Assembly: GCF_014395225.1 (NCBI RefSeq)
Contig: NZ_CP060723.1
Location: forward strand, 1,736,001 to 1,800,000
Direction of reading: 5' to 3'
Source: Pedobacter roseus
GTDB lineage: Bacteria; Bacteroidota; Bacteroidia; Sphingobacteriales; Sphingobacteriaceae
DNA: 64,000 nucleotides
The notes beneath the pieces are model-generated. The model worked only from the letters and a program-made list of their open reading frames with translations. It ran no database searches and was not told where the DNA came from. Positions 15,134-24,229 of this stretch are shown here, piece after piece (position 1 is the stretch's first letter; every line of letters starts with the position of its first letter). The position numbers and the translations under genes were made by a program.

Positions 15134-16105
15134 ATGAAGAAATTAATATGGTTAATAGCAGGTTCGTTTTTGTTGCTTTCGCGACCCGCATCTGCACAGC
15201 AAGACGCCCAGTACAGTCAGTACATGTTTAACGGAATTTACATCAATCCGGCCTATGCGGGTTATAAAGAAGTGCTTAATGTACACAGTTTTTACCGTAG
15301 CCAGTGGACGGGCATTACCGGCGCGCCAAGAAGCATGTCGCTGGCGGTAGATGCCATTGCCAACAGCGGTAATGTAGGCCTTGCGCTGCAGGTGGCCAGC
15401 GATAAACTGGGTGCACAAACCAACCTGAGTATTTATGGTAACTATGCTTACCGAATCAGGATGAACGACGATGGCAGTTCGAGGTTAGCTTTAGGTTTAG
15501 GGATAGGGATGGTGCAACTGGGTATCGATGGATCAATGCTCAACCCGAACAATCCGGAACCTAACCAGCCCGTAGGTGTACAGAGTACAATCGTACCCGA
15601 TGCCAGGGCAGGGGTGTATTTCGCCAATGATAAATATTATGCGGGTTTCTCGGTTGACAACCTGATTGCCACTTATATTAATATCGACCGATATGCTTTT
15701 ATCCCACAGCCAAAACCACATTATTATTTAACTGCGGGGGCTTTATTCCCGCTATCTGAAGATTTTCAGATCAAACCGTCGTTCCTGTTAAAAGATGATC
15801 GTGGCGGCCCGACCAGTTTAGATGTAAATGCCTTTTTATTGATCAAAGATTTTTTATGGGTAGGTGGCTCGTACCGTACAGGCGTAAAACTGTATGATAA
15901 AAGTTATCTTCAAAAAGACCTTACACCCCGCAACTCTGCCGTTGCCGCCATTCAGATTTTTCCCTCAGAGAAAATCAGGATTGGTTATGGTTATGATTTT
16001 TCCGTTGGTCCTTTGCAGGGTTACAGCGGCGGAACGCATGAGATCTCGCTATCTTATTCATTCATAAAACCAAACATCAGGTTAGCAACCCCGAGGGTTT
16101 TTTAA
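15134..16105 (+). CDS. PorP/SprF family T9SS outer-membrane protein
   Basis: 323 residues with a signal peptide ending near ASAQQ, then the hallmark start DAQYSQYMFNGIYINPAYAG of the PorP/SprF family, and a beta-rich body ending in an aromatic strand. Family members are outer-membrane beta-barrels tied to the type IX secretion system. SprF-like paralogues are needed for export or surface attachment of type B cargo encoded next door. It starts 59 bp after the giant adhesin and on the same strand, so it is most likely the dedicated partner of that protein. The ATG at 15134 is chosen because it gives an intact signal peptide; no strong Shine-Dalgarno is seen, as is usual in Bacteroidota. Confidence 0.92.
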   Translation: MKKLIWLIAGSFLLLSRPASAQQDAQYSQYMFNGIYINPAYAGYKEVLNVHSFYRSQWTGITGAPRSMSLAVDAIANSGNVGLALQVASDKLGAQTNLSIYGNYAYRIRMNDDGSSRLALGLGIGMVQLGIDGSMLNPNNPEPNQPVGVQSTIVPDARAGVYFANDKYYAGFSVDNLIATYINIDRYAFIPQPKPHYYLTAGALFPLSEDFQIKPSFLLKDDRGGPTSLDVNAFLLIKDFLWVGGSYRTGVKLYDKSYLQKDLTPRNSAVAAIQIFPSEKIRIGYGYDFSVGPLQGYSGGTHEISLSYSFIKPNIRLATPRVF

Positions 16106-16118
16106 CCAAGTATTTCAG

Positions 16119-16126
16119 TATTTTTG
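16119..16126 (+). promoter_or_regulatory. Candidate -7 element for the OmpA-like gene
   Basis: TATTTTTG matches the Bacteroidota TAnnTTTG element and lies 22 bp before the ATG at 16149. No good TTTG -33 box is seen at the expected spacing, so the call is tentative. It would allow the OmpA-like gene to be expressed separately from the adhesin. Confidence 0.35.
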
Positions 16127-16148
16127 ACTAAATTATCCAAACAACATA

Positions 16149-18110
16149 ATGAAGAAAATTTTAATAGGTACCTGCCTTTCTGCATATTGTTTACTCGCTT
16201 TCAATTTTTCAGCAAAAGCACAATATGTTTTGAAAGATGCCGATAAACAGTACGAACTGTTTAATTATAGCAAGGCGATTGATTTATACGAACAGGCCTA
16301 TAAAAAGAAAAAATCCTTACACGTAGCAGAACGTTTAGCCAGTGCTTATGCGCTGGTTTATGATTATAAACAGGCTGAAAGCTGGTATGGCATTACCTCT
16401 AAAATGCCCGATAGCAAACCCGAAAACATTTTGGGTTATGCCAAAGCCCTGCAGAGCAATTCTAAATACAGCGAAGCCAAACTTCAGTATTTAAATTACA
16501 TCGATAAAAAGAAAAACGTATCCGAAAAACAACAGGCCGTTTGGATTGCTTCCTGCGATTCGGCCCTAAAATGGATAAAAAATCCAAAGAAAATCGAGCT
16601 GATCAATCAGGTTGCCTTAAACAGTGCCCAGTCTGATTGGGGGGCAGTTAATTACCAGGGTGGGGTAGTATTTACTTCCGATAGATCGGCTAAAGGACTG
16701 GAATCAGAAGAAAGCAGACCTTTCCTACGCTTCGACGGATCGAAAGAACCTGATAAACAAGTTTATGGCTGGACAGGTAACGGATATTTGAAACTGTATT
16801 TCAAAGCTTCACCAAAAGATAGCCTTCAGTTATTTCCAATTAAAGCCGGGACAAGATACCATGTAGGCTCGGCAAGTTTTACAGGTGATGGAAAAACCAT
16901 GTATTTTACCTTAACACGCATCTCTAACGAACTCGAAAAAGTAAAAAATAAACCCAGTACTGTAAACGTAGAAATTTACAGCAGCACCAAAGATGCTGAT
17001 GGTAAATGGAGCGAGCCGGTTTCATTCGCTTATAATAATGTAAACGATTATTCTGTTGGTGATCCTTTTATTACCAAAGATGGAAACAGCCTTTACTTCG
17101 CTTCGAACATGCCCGGCGGATTAGGCGGTACCGATATTTATGTGTGTTTAAAAACTGATGCAGGCGAATGGGGCAAACCGATTAACCTGAAAGAGGTAAA
17201 TACCGAAGGCAACGACCGCAGTCCGGTTTTTGATGAAAAAGACAACTTCTATTTCTCCAGCGATGGCAGGGTTGGTATGGGTGGTTTAGATGTTTATCAG
17301 GCCCTGAGAGAAGGTGGTGGCATTGGTAGGGTCGAAAATATGGGTTATCCTTTTAACTCTCCACAGGATGATTTCGGTTTTAGCCTGAACGAAAAAGGTG
17401 GTATCGTTTATCTTTCTTCTAACCGTGATGGTGGTTTAGGTAGCGATGATATTTACACCATCGATCAGAAAATGATTCTGGCCTTTAAATTAGAAGGTCG
17501 TGTTTTTGATAAAAACAGCAATCAGCCAATTGCAGGTGCACTGGTAACCTTAGCAAAGGTAAACGGATCGATCTTAAAAACTGAAACCGACGATAACGGT
17601 GGTTATAAATTTAATTTGGCCAAAGAAACCGAATATAATGTTTCAGCAGAAAAAACAGACTATCGGTCTGACGTAGAAAACCTGGCAACCATTGGTTTAA
17701 CCACTTCAAGCGTACTTACCCAAAACCTGTATCTGGAAGGTGTGGTGATTGATAAAGCAATCAGGCTGGAAAACATCTACTACGATTTCGATAAGTGGAA
17801 TATCCGCCCGGATGCTGCGGTTGAACTGGATAAACTGGTTAAAATCATGAAAGATAATCCAACCATCTGGATCGAATTAGGTTCACATACTGATAGCAGG
17901 GGTAAAGATAATTACAACTTAAACCTGTCTCAAAAAAGAGCCGAATCTGCTGTACAGTACATCATCTCCAGGGGAATCGATAAAAACCGTATTGCCGCTA
18001 AAGGTTACGGCGAAACCCAATTGTTAAACAAATGTGCCAATGGGGTAGATTGTACCGAAACAGAACACCAGTTGAACAGACGTACCGAGTTTAAAATCGT
18101 AAAGCAATAA
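16149..18110 (+). CDS. TPR / PD40 / OmpA multidomain envelope protein (PorE-like)
   Basis: 653 residues. A signal peptide ends near SAKAQ. Residues ~25-150 form TPR-like helices (KAIDLYEQAYKKKKSLHVAERLASAYA type). Residues ~155-440 carry WD40-like PD40 beta-propeller repeats (VFTSDRS, MYFTLTR, LYFASNMPGGLGGTDIY, YFSSDGR, YLSSNRDGGLGSDDIY). Residues ~450-535 are a carboxypeptidase-regulatory-like beta sandwich (LEGRVFDKNSNQPIAGA). Residues ~540-653 are an OmpA C-terminal peptidoglycan-binding domain (IYYDFDKWNIRPDA, LGSHTDSRGKDNYNLNLSQKRA). The architecture matches PorE, a periplasmic T9SS component that links the machinery to peptidoglycan, and many paralogues sit beside PorP/SprF and adhesin genes, as here. 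It is probably an accessory paralogue; whether it is the core PorE cannot be told. Confidence 0.88.
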   Translation: MKKILIGTCLSAYCLLAFNFSAKAQYVLKDADKQYELFNYSKAIDLYEQAYKKKKSLHVAERLASAYALVYDYKQAESWYGITSKMPDSKPENILGYAKALQSNSKYSEAKLQYLNYIDKKKNVSEKQQAVWIASCDSALKWIKNPKKIELINQVALNSAQSDWGAVNYQGGVVFTSDRSAKGLESEESRPFLRFDGSKEPDKQVYGWTGNGYLKLYFKASPKDSLQLFPIKAGTRYHVGSASFTGDGKTMYFTLTRISNELEKVKNKPSTVNVEIYSSTKDADGKWSEPVSFAYNNVNDYSVGDPFITKDGNSLYFASNMPGGLGGTDIYVCLKTDAGEWGKPINLKEVNTEGNDRSPVFDEKDNFYFSSDGRVGMGGLDVYQALREGGGIGRVENMGYPFNSPQDDFGFSLNEKGGIVYLSSNRDGGLGSDDIYTIDQKMILAFKLEGRVFDKNSNQPIAGALVTLAKVNGSILKTETDDNGGYKFNLAKETEYNVSAEKTDYRSDVENLATIGLTTSSVLTQNLYLEGVVIDKAIRLENIYYDFDKWNIRPDAAVELDKLVKIMKDNPTIWIELGSHTDSRGKDNYNLNLSQKRAESAVQYIISRGIDKNRIAAKGYGETQLLNKCANGVDCTETEHQLNRRTEFKIVKQ

Positions 18111-18148
18111 ACACAGATAAGGAAACAATATATTCAATTTTTTAGTAC

Positions 18149-18178
18149 ATGCCTCCGATGAAAATTGGGGCATTTTTT
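18149..18178 (+). terminator. Rho-independent terminator after OmpA-like gene
   Basis: ATGCC ... GGCAT stem followed directly by a run of T, 38 bp after the stop codon at 18110. It closes the adhesin-porP-ompA transcription unit. Confidence 0.75.
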
Positions 18179-18186
18179 GTTTCATA

Positions 18187-19150
18187 CGTGGTTGGTGTCC
18201 TCTCGCACCACTTTATTTTCAAGACTTCCACTCCAGGGGAATTAGCCCGCCGGATCCCTATTCTTTTGCCACGGATGCACAGAAACACGGAATATCTCAC
18301 TTTCTATGATTGCCCTTCCATACTGCAAAAGGTTTAACCACAGAGGTCACAAAGAAAAATCACAGAGAAAACAGAGTTGAGTGCTGTGATTTGTCAGTCT
18401 GAGCTTAGCCAATTCCGTGGTTCGTGCCCCACGCACCACCGCGTTACTTTTAACGCCTCTACTCCAGGGGCGTTAGCCCGCCGATCCCTATTCTTTTGCC
18501 ACGGATGCACAGAAACACGGAATATCTTACTTTCTATGATTGCCCTTCCATACTGCAAAAGGTTTAACCACAGAGGTCACAAAGAAAAATCACAGAGAAA
18601 ACAGAGTTGAGGGCATGATTTATCAGTCTGAGCTTAGCCAATTCCGTGGTTCGTGTCACCACGCACCACCGCGTTACTTTTAACGCCTCTACTCCAGTGG
18701 AGTTAGCCCGCCGATCCCTATTCTTTTGCCACGAATGCACAGAAACACGGAATATCTTACTTTCCATGATTGCCCTTCCATACTGCAAAAGGTTTAACCA
18801 CAGAGGTCACAAAGAAAAATCATAGAGAAAACAGAGTTGACGGCGTGATTTGTCAGTCTGAGGGTAGTCGAAAACTCTGTTCAATAACTATAATTCCGTG
18901 ATTCATGTCCCCACGCACCACCGCGTTACTTTTAACGCCTCTACTCCAGGGGAGTTAGCCCGCCGATCCCTATTCTTTGCCACGGATGCACAGAAACACG
19001 GAATATCTTACTTTCTATGATTGCCCTTCCATACTGCAAACGGTTTAACCACAGAGGTCACAAAGAAAAATCACAGAGAAAACAGAGTTGTGAGCATGAT
19101 TTGTCAGTCTAAGCTTAGCCTCCGTGGTTCGTGTCCCCACGCACCACCAC
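18187..19150. repeat. Degenerate ~230-250 bp tandem intergenic repeats
   Basis: About four full and one partial copy. Each runs from a CCGTGGTTCGTG-like start through CTCCAGGGG, TTGCCACGGATGCACAG and ATTGCCCTTCCATACTGC to CACAGAGGTCACAAAG and AAACAGAGTTG. The TTGCCACG motif recurs near 18267, 18497, 18727 and 18977. Short reading frames inside are interrupted and differ between copies, so this is noncoding. It resembles dispersed intergenic repeats common in Bacteroidota genomes. Function unknown. Confidence 0.85.
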
Positions 19151-19530
19151 GATCCGTCATTCCCAACCCGATTGGGAATCTTAATGCTTTAGCTATCCCG
19201 TATTTTTCATTAAGATTCCCGCCTGCGCGGGAAAGACGATTCTACTTAATGTTCTTAACTTCTTAATGGTCAGAAATGATGTGAAATGTAAAGTGGATAA
19301 TGGAATAATAATTCAGTAGATAAAATAACTTACATGTCCTTAAATGCCTTATATGGTTAAACTATCTTTCCGTGGTTCGTGTCCTCACGCACCACTGCGT
19401 TTCGTCATTCCCAACCCGATTGGAAATCTTAATGCTTTAGCTATCCCGTATTTTTCATTAAGATTCCCGCCTGCGTGGGAAAGACGGCTCTGATTAATGT
19501 TCTTAACTTCTTAATGGTCAGAAATGAGGT
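19151..19530. repeat. Direct duplication of a REP-like unit
   Basis: The segment CGTCATTCCCAACCCGATTG ... ATTAAGATTCCCGCCTGCG through GTTCTTAACTTCTTAATGGT occurs at about 19153-19278 and again at 19404-19527, nearly identical. Each copy holds a TTCCCGC-CTG-CGCGGGAA type hairpin (imperfect in the second copy). The same hairpin module returns near 24064 downstream of the dnaE-like gene, showing that it is dispersed. Confidence 0.8.
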
Positions 19531-19558
19531 TTTCACTTAATCATATAGCGAATTAAAA

Positions 19559-19573
19559 ACTAAAATTGTTAGT
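19559..19573 (+). promoter_or_regulatory. Putative operator 1 upstream of dinB-like gene
   Basis: ACTAA-AATTG-TTAGT is a perfect 5-bp inverted repeat with a 5-bp spacer. The same half-sites recur 53 bp downstream. The pair lies only upstream of the polymerase cassette; I saw no other copy in the window. A dimeric SOS-type repressor site is the natural reading, but the regulator is not encoded here. Confidence 0.5.
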
Positions 19574-19611
19574 ATCTTGTTAAGAAAAGCTATCTTTATT
19601 TACATCTTAAA

Positions 19612-19633
19612 ACTAAAAATATTAGTATTTTTG
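19612..19633 (+). promoter_or_regulatory. Putative operator 2 abutting the cassette promoter
   Basis: ACTAA-AAATA-TTAGT (19612-19626) shares its last T with TATTTTTG (19626-19633), which matches the Bacteroidota TAnnTTTG -7 element. A protein bound to the operator would block RNA polymerase. The gene start is 26 bp past the element. No clear TTTG -33 box is present, in keeping with a regulated rather than constitutive promoter. Confidence 0.55.
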
Positions 19634-19659
19634 TTTTCAATCATCCCAATTGTACAGAA

Positions 19660-20970
19660 ATGGAAAAGGAAAGGCAGATTATTCACATGGATCAAGATGC
19701 ATTTTTTGTGTCGGTAGAAATTAGAAAAAATCCAAAGTTAACAGGTAAACCCGTGATCATCGGTGGTGGAGGCGATCGGGGCGTGGTAGCTTCCTGCAGT
19801 TACGAAGCCCGTAAATATGGCATTCACTCCGCCATGCCCGGACGTACCGCAAAACTGCTCTGTCCGCAGGCTATATTTTTGAAGGGCGATATGGAAGAAT
19901 ATTCCAAAGCATCGCATGAGATTACCGAAATCATCGCCGATAAAGTCCCCTTGTTCGAGAAAGCCAGTATCGATGAACATTATATCGATATGACCGGTAT
20001 GGACCGCTTTTTTGGCTGTATGAAATTCGCCTCAGAATTGCGGCAAACTATTATCAAAGAAATGCAGTTACCCATTTCCTTTGGCCTGTCCATTAATAAA
20101 ACCGTAGCCAAAATTGCCACCAACGAATCCAAACCAGGAGGCGAATTACAGGTTACCTATCCAGAGTTACGGCCCTTTCTCGATCCGCTTGCCATTCATA
20201 AAATTCCGGGTATCGGCCATGCTACCTATAAAAAACTGAGCGAAATGGGCGTCCGCGAAATCCTTACCCTCACACAGATTCCTCAACAGCTCATGTTTAA
20301 AATTCTGGGACAGCATGGGTTGAGCCTATGGCAAAAAGCAAACGGAATCGACCTGGCGCCCGTAGTACCTTACCGCGAAAGAAAATCGATCGGTACACAG
20401 GCCACTTTTGAAAGTGATACCATGGATATGAGTAAACTGAAAGCCATCATCACGGGTATGGTTACCGGTTTAACTTTTCAGCTCCGCAACCAGAAAAAAC
20501 TGACTGCCTGCATCACCGTAACCGTACGTTATACCAATTTCGAAACCGTTACCCAGCAGGAGCGGATCCCTTATACCTCACTCGATTCCTTTTTGATCAG
20601 CAAAGCACATAGCCTGTTCGATAAAGTATATTCAAAGCGGATGTTACTGCGCCTTGTAGGCGTAAAACTTTCGCACCTGGTAAGTGGTTACGAACAGATT
20701 GGTCTTTATAATATTGCCGAAGAAGAATATAGCCTTTACCAGGCCATGGATAAAGTTCGCAATAACTATGGTGCCGAAGCCGTGGTTAAAGCCTGTATTG
20801 TTACCCAGCCACCCCGCGATGAAAAGGGTAAAATAATCAAGTATAATCCACGCAAAAAGAAAACATTGATCGAAAATACCGAAGAAGAAGAGCCGGAAGT
20901 AAGAAAACGTTCTAAAATCAGAAGTTTTATGAGTGAAAAAGGAATAACAGGCAGCAAATCTTACGAATAG
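19660..20970 (+). CDS. dinB: Y-family DNA polymerase (DinB / Pol IV-like)
   Basis: 436 residues. The palm has the metal-binding motif HMDQDAFFVSVE near residue 10 and SIDEHYIDMTG near residue 105, both hallmark Y-family motifs. HhH thumb residues follow (IHKIPGIGHATYKKL), then a little-finger domain (RERKSIGTQATFESD onward), and a lysine-rich tail. Such enzymes extend past lesions with low fidelity in SOS mutagenesis. The gene is preceded by a repressor-like operator pair and followed after 2 bp by a DnaE-type polymerase, so the two are translationally coupled. This pairing resembles the ImuB-DnaE2 mutasome, but the protein keeps intact catalytic acids (D8/D10 region, D105-E106), unlike classical inactive ImuB. 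I call it a catalytically competent Pol IV. Confidence 0.92.
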   Translation: MEKERQIIHMDQDAFFVSVEIRKNPKLTGKPVIIGGGGDRGVVASCSYEARKYGIHSAMPGRTAKLLCPQAIFLKGDMEEYSKASHEITEIIADKVPLFEKASIDEHYIDMTGMDRFFGCMKFASELRQTIIKEMQLPISFGLSINKTVAKIATNESKPGGELQVTYPELRPFLDPLAIHKIPGIGHATYKKLSEMGVREILTLTQIPQQLMFKILGQHGLSLWQKANGIDLAPVVPYRERKSIGTQATFESDTMDMSKLKAIITGMVTGLTFQLRNQKKLTACITVTVRYTNFETVTQQERIPYTSLDSFLISKAHSLFDKVYSKRMLLRLVGVKLSHLVSGYEQIGLYNIAEEEYSLYQAMDKVRNNYGAEAVVKACIVTQPPRDEKGKIIKYNPRKKKTLIENTEEEEPEVRKRSKIRSFMSEKGITGSKSYE

Positions 20971-20972
20971 TT

Positions 20973-23900
20973 ATGTTTTTGAATGTTCATTCTTCTTATA
21001 GCCTGAAATATGGTACACAGAGCATTGATCAACTGATTGCTACTGCGCGGCATTTAGGGATCCACCAAATGGTGCTTACCGATATCAACAACTCAACCGG
21101 GGCAGTAGAGTTTATTCGCGAGTGTTACAAACAGGGCATTGCCAAAGAAGCCGACGAAATACACAGGGGCAATATTCCTTACCAGATTAAACCTGTTGCC
21201 GGGATCGAATTTCGCATCGATAATAAGTTGTTGTATGTGGGGATTGCCAGAAATAAAGAAGGCATGCGTGAGCTGAATGAGTTTTTGAGTCACCATAATA
21301 TTTACAACATTCCATTGCCAGAAGTTCCGCCCCAAATGGAAAATGTGTACATCATTTATCCCTTTCATAAAACTTTTAATCAAACGTTAAAAGCAAACGA
21401 ATATGTAGGCATCCGTGGAAAACAGCTGAATCTTTTGTATAAACATCCGCTTTTGGCCCGAAAAGAAAAACTGCTGGTGTGGCATCCCGTTACAGTGGCC
21501 GACAAAATTACTTACCGGCTGCACGAATATTTTAGGGCCATAGAATTCAATACCCTTTTAAGTAAAGTACCTGAAGAACAAAAATGCGATCCGGATGAAT
21601 TTCTAATCCCCGAAGCCGAACTTACACAGCAATTTGAGCAGTATCCCTTCATTGTTCAGAACACGCAAAAACTAATTAATAGCTGCGATTTAAGCGTTTA
21701 TTTCGAAGATACGGCCACACCTTCTTCAAAAAATAAGTTTTTTTATACCGAGGATTTTGAGGGCGATAAAAAAATGCTCCGCGAACTGGCCGAAAAAGGA
21801 CTGAAGTGCCGTTATGGTGAGAACAATGCCATAGCCATTAAACGTTTGGAAAAAGAACTGCGGATTATTGAACTTAAAAATTTCTGTGCCTATTTCCTCA
21901 TTACCTACGATATTGTACGTTATGCGATGTACGAGCGGGGTTTTTATCACGTGGGCCGTGGTTCGGGCGCCAACAGCATTGTGGCTTATTGTTTACGCAT
22001 TACTGATGTAGATCCGATCGATCTCGACCTCTATTTCGAACGTTTTCTGCACGAAAAAAGAACCAGTCCGCCAGATTTTGACATCGATTTTTCTTGGGAT
22101 GAAAGAGAAGTGATTCAGCGTTATATTTTTGAACGTTATCCTAAATGGCATGTTGCTTTTTTGGGTACCATGAGTACTTTTAAAGATCGTGCCATCATCA
22201 GGGAAATCGGTAAGGTAATGGGTTTGCCCAAAGAAGAAATAGACAGTTTTACCGATCCTACCAAAGAACGCGAAAACCTGCTTAATGCCACTTATCAGAA
22301 ATTATTGGCTGTGCACCGTTACATGAAGAGTATGCCCAACCAGCGCTCTATCCATGCCGGTGGGATTTTAATCTCCCAGGAACCAATTACTTATTATACC
22401 GCATTGGATATGCCGCCAAAAGGTTTTCCAACGGTGCAATGGGACATGTACGAAGCCGAAGCCATAGGTTACGAAAAATTCGATATTTTAAGTCAGCGGG
22501 GCATTGGGCACATTAGGGAGGCAGTGCAATTAATCAAAAAAAATAAAGGAAAGGATATTGATATTCATGATTTTCCAGCTTTTAAAAAAGACCATAAGCT
22601 AAATGACATCCTTAAACAGGGACAGCCCATTGGATGTTTTTATATCGAATCGCCGGCTATGCGGCAATTGCTAAAAAAGCTGAAATGCGACAATTACCTC
22701 ACGCTTGTGGCCGCCAGTTCCATTATCCGCCCCGGTGTGGCCAGTTCCGGCATGATGAAATCCTATATCGAACGCTATCATGCGCCCGAAAAAGTGGTGT
22801 ACCTCTGTGAGGTGATGAAAGAACGGCTTAGCGAAACCTATGGCGTAATGGTTTATCAGGAAGATGTGATTAAAGTTTGCCATTATTTTGCAGGTCTGGA
22901 TCTGGCTGATGCCGATATTCTCCGTAAGGCCATGAGCGGTAAATACCGTTCTAAACTCGCTTTTGATGAGCTGATAAATAAGTTTAAGTTTTCGGCCAGA
23001 AAAGAAGGTCATTCAGAAGAACTCATTAATGAAGTGTGGCGACAGATTTCATCTTTTGCGGGTTATAGTTTTTCAAAAGCGCATTCAGCTTCTTTTGCCG
23101 TAGAAAGTTACCAAAGTTTGTATCTCAAAACATATTACCCAATGGAGTTTATGGTCGCTGTGCTCAATAATTATGGGGGTTTTTATAGCAGATGGGTTTA
23201 TGTACACGAATTGCAAAAAACAGGGGCGAGGGTACATTTACCCTGTGTTAACCAAAGCGATGAGGTGGTAACCATAACAGGTGAAGATGCCTACCTGGGC
23301 TTTATCGGCATTCAGGGATTGGAAGAAAAAAATATCAGGACTATCCCGCAGGAACGTAAAGCGAATGGCCAGTACCTCGATCTTGAAGATTTTGTGAAAA
23401 GGAGCTGCATTTCTCTCGAACAGGCCATTATTTTAATCCGCTTGGGTGCATTGCGCTTTGCCGGAAAAGACCGTAAAACCCTGCTTTGGGATGTGCACAA
23501 TTACCTTGGCTTTAAACAGAAAAAGGTAAACCATGCGGAGCTTTTCAAGATAAGCTACAAAACTTATCAGCTGCCTGCATTGATGGATTCTGAATTGGAA
23601 AACGCTTATACCGAACTGGAATTATTAGGTTATCCGCTTAATTACAAAATGTTCAATTTTTTAAAAACACCTTACCGTGGCGATGTAATGACCGCCGATT
23701 TGCACAAACATTTAGGCAAAACGGTGAGGATGGTGGGCAATTATGTGTGCGAAAAAACGGTACATACCATTAAAAATACCAAAATGTGGTTCGGTACCTT
23801 CTTAGATGCCAACGGTGATTTCTTTGATACCACCCATTTTCCCAACACCACACCAATGTATCCTTTTAAAGGAAAAGGCTGTTACCTCATTTTAGGGAAA

Positions 23901-23984
23901 GTAGTAGAAGATTTTGGCTTCCAGAGCATTGAGGTATTAAAGTTTGCCAAGTTGGATATCCGGATGAACCCGGTGGCGATTTAA
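20973..23984 (+). CDS. Error-prone DNA polymerase III alpha subunit (DnaE2-like)
   Basis: 1003 residues, shorter than replicative DnaE (~1150-1200 or more). The PHP domain begins at FLNVHSSYSLKYGTQS. The polymerase core has GRGSGANSIVAYCL near residue 330, the catalytic PPDFDIDFSW near 365, and SFAGYSFSKAHSASFA near 700. The C-terminal part shows HhH-like and OB-like segments (LGKTVRMVGNYVCEK). It starts 2 bp after the dinB stop and so is coexpressed with it. DnaE2-type enzymes cooperate with Y-family partners for damage-induced mutagenesis. Short length and cassette position argue against the housekeeping replicase. It is followed by dispersed repeats, not by another cassette gene. Confidence 0.88.
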   Translation: MFLNVHSSYSLKYGTQSIDQLIATARHLGIHQMVLTDINNSTGAVEFIRECYKQGIAKEADEIHRGNIPYQIKPVAGIEFRIDNKLLYVGIARNKEGMRELNEFLSHHNIYNIPLPEVPPQMENVYIIYPFHKTFNQTLKANEYVGIRGKQLNLLYKHPLLARKEKLLVWHPVTVADKITYRLHEYFRAIEFNTLLSKVPEEQKCDPDEFLIPEAELTQQFEQYPFIVQNTQKLINSCDLSVYFEDTATPSSKNKFFYTEDFEGDKKMLRELAEKGLKCRYGENNAIAIKRLEKELRIIELKNFCAYFLITYDIVRYAMYERGFYHVGRGSGANSIVAYCLRITDVDPIDLDLYFERFLHEKRTSPPDFDIDFSWDEREVIQRYIFERYPKWHVAFLGTMSTFKDRAIIREIGKVMGLPKEEIDSFTDPTKERENLLNATYQKLLAVHRYMKSMPNQRSIHAGGILISQEPITYYTALDMPPKGFPTVQWDMYEAEAIGYEKFDILSQRGIGHIREAVQLIKKNKGKDIDIHDFPAFKKDHKLNDILKQGQPIGCFYIESPAMRQLLKKLKCDNYLTLVAASSIIRPGVASSGMMKSYIERYHAPEKVVYLCEVMKERLSETYGVMVYQEDVIKVCHYFAGLDLADADILRKAMSGKYRSKLAFDELINKFKFSARKEGHSEELINEVWRQISSFAGYSFSKAHSASFAVESYQSLYLKTYYPMEFMVAVLNNYGGFYSRWVYVHELQKTGARVHLPCVNQSDEVVTITGEDAYLGFIGIQGLEEKNIRTIPQERKANGQYLDLEDFVKRSCISLEQAIILIRLGALRFAGKDRKTLLWDVHNYLGFKQKKVNHAELFKISYKTYQLPALMDSELENAYTELELLGYPLNYKMFNFLKTPYRGDVMTADLHKHLGKTVRMVGNYVCEKTVHTIKNTKMWFGTFLDANGDFFDTTHFPNTTPMYPFKGKGCYLILGKVVEDFGFQSIEVLKFAKLDIRMNPVAI

Positions 23985-23994
23985 TCTTTTCATC

Positions 23995-24093
23995 GTCATT
24001 GCGAGGAGGCTTTTTCAGCCGACGAAGCAATCTTAAAACGGTAGATGCAAACGTTCGCTTTAAGATTCCCGCCTGCGCGGGAATGACGGGCGT
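23995..24093. repeat. Two dispersed intergenic repeats
   Basis: CGTCATTGCGAGGAGGC ... GACGAAGCAATCTT (23995-24035) is immediately followed by TTTAAGATTCCCGCCTGCG with its hairpin partner and GAATGACGGG (24060-24089). The latter is the same hairpin module as at 19203 and 19453. The rest of the 245-bp gap holds no gene. Confidence 0.65.
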
Positions 24094-24229
24094 ACTGATA
24101 ATTCTTTCTATTTACAGATCTCTCCATTTCGCATTGTTTCAGTCGAGATGACGGCTGCTCTAGTAGAAGCATCAATAGTTTAACGATTTTATCGTTTACC
24201 AGTTAAAACATAATTTTTATATTTAAACC

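Noticed and set aside
18187..19150. CRISPR-like regular repeats
   Set aside because: The repeated part is nearly the whole ~230-bp unit, there are no short repeats with unique spacers, and no cas genes are nearby.
18149..19266. Three small plus-strand frames (62, 77 and 81 codons)
   Set aside because: They lie in the noncoding repeat block, are not conserved between the repeat copies, and one starts inside the terminator hairpin.
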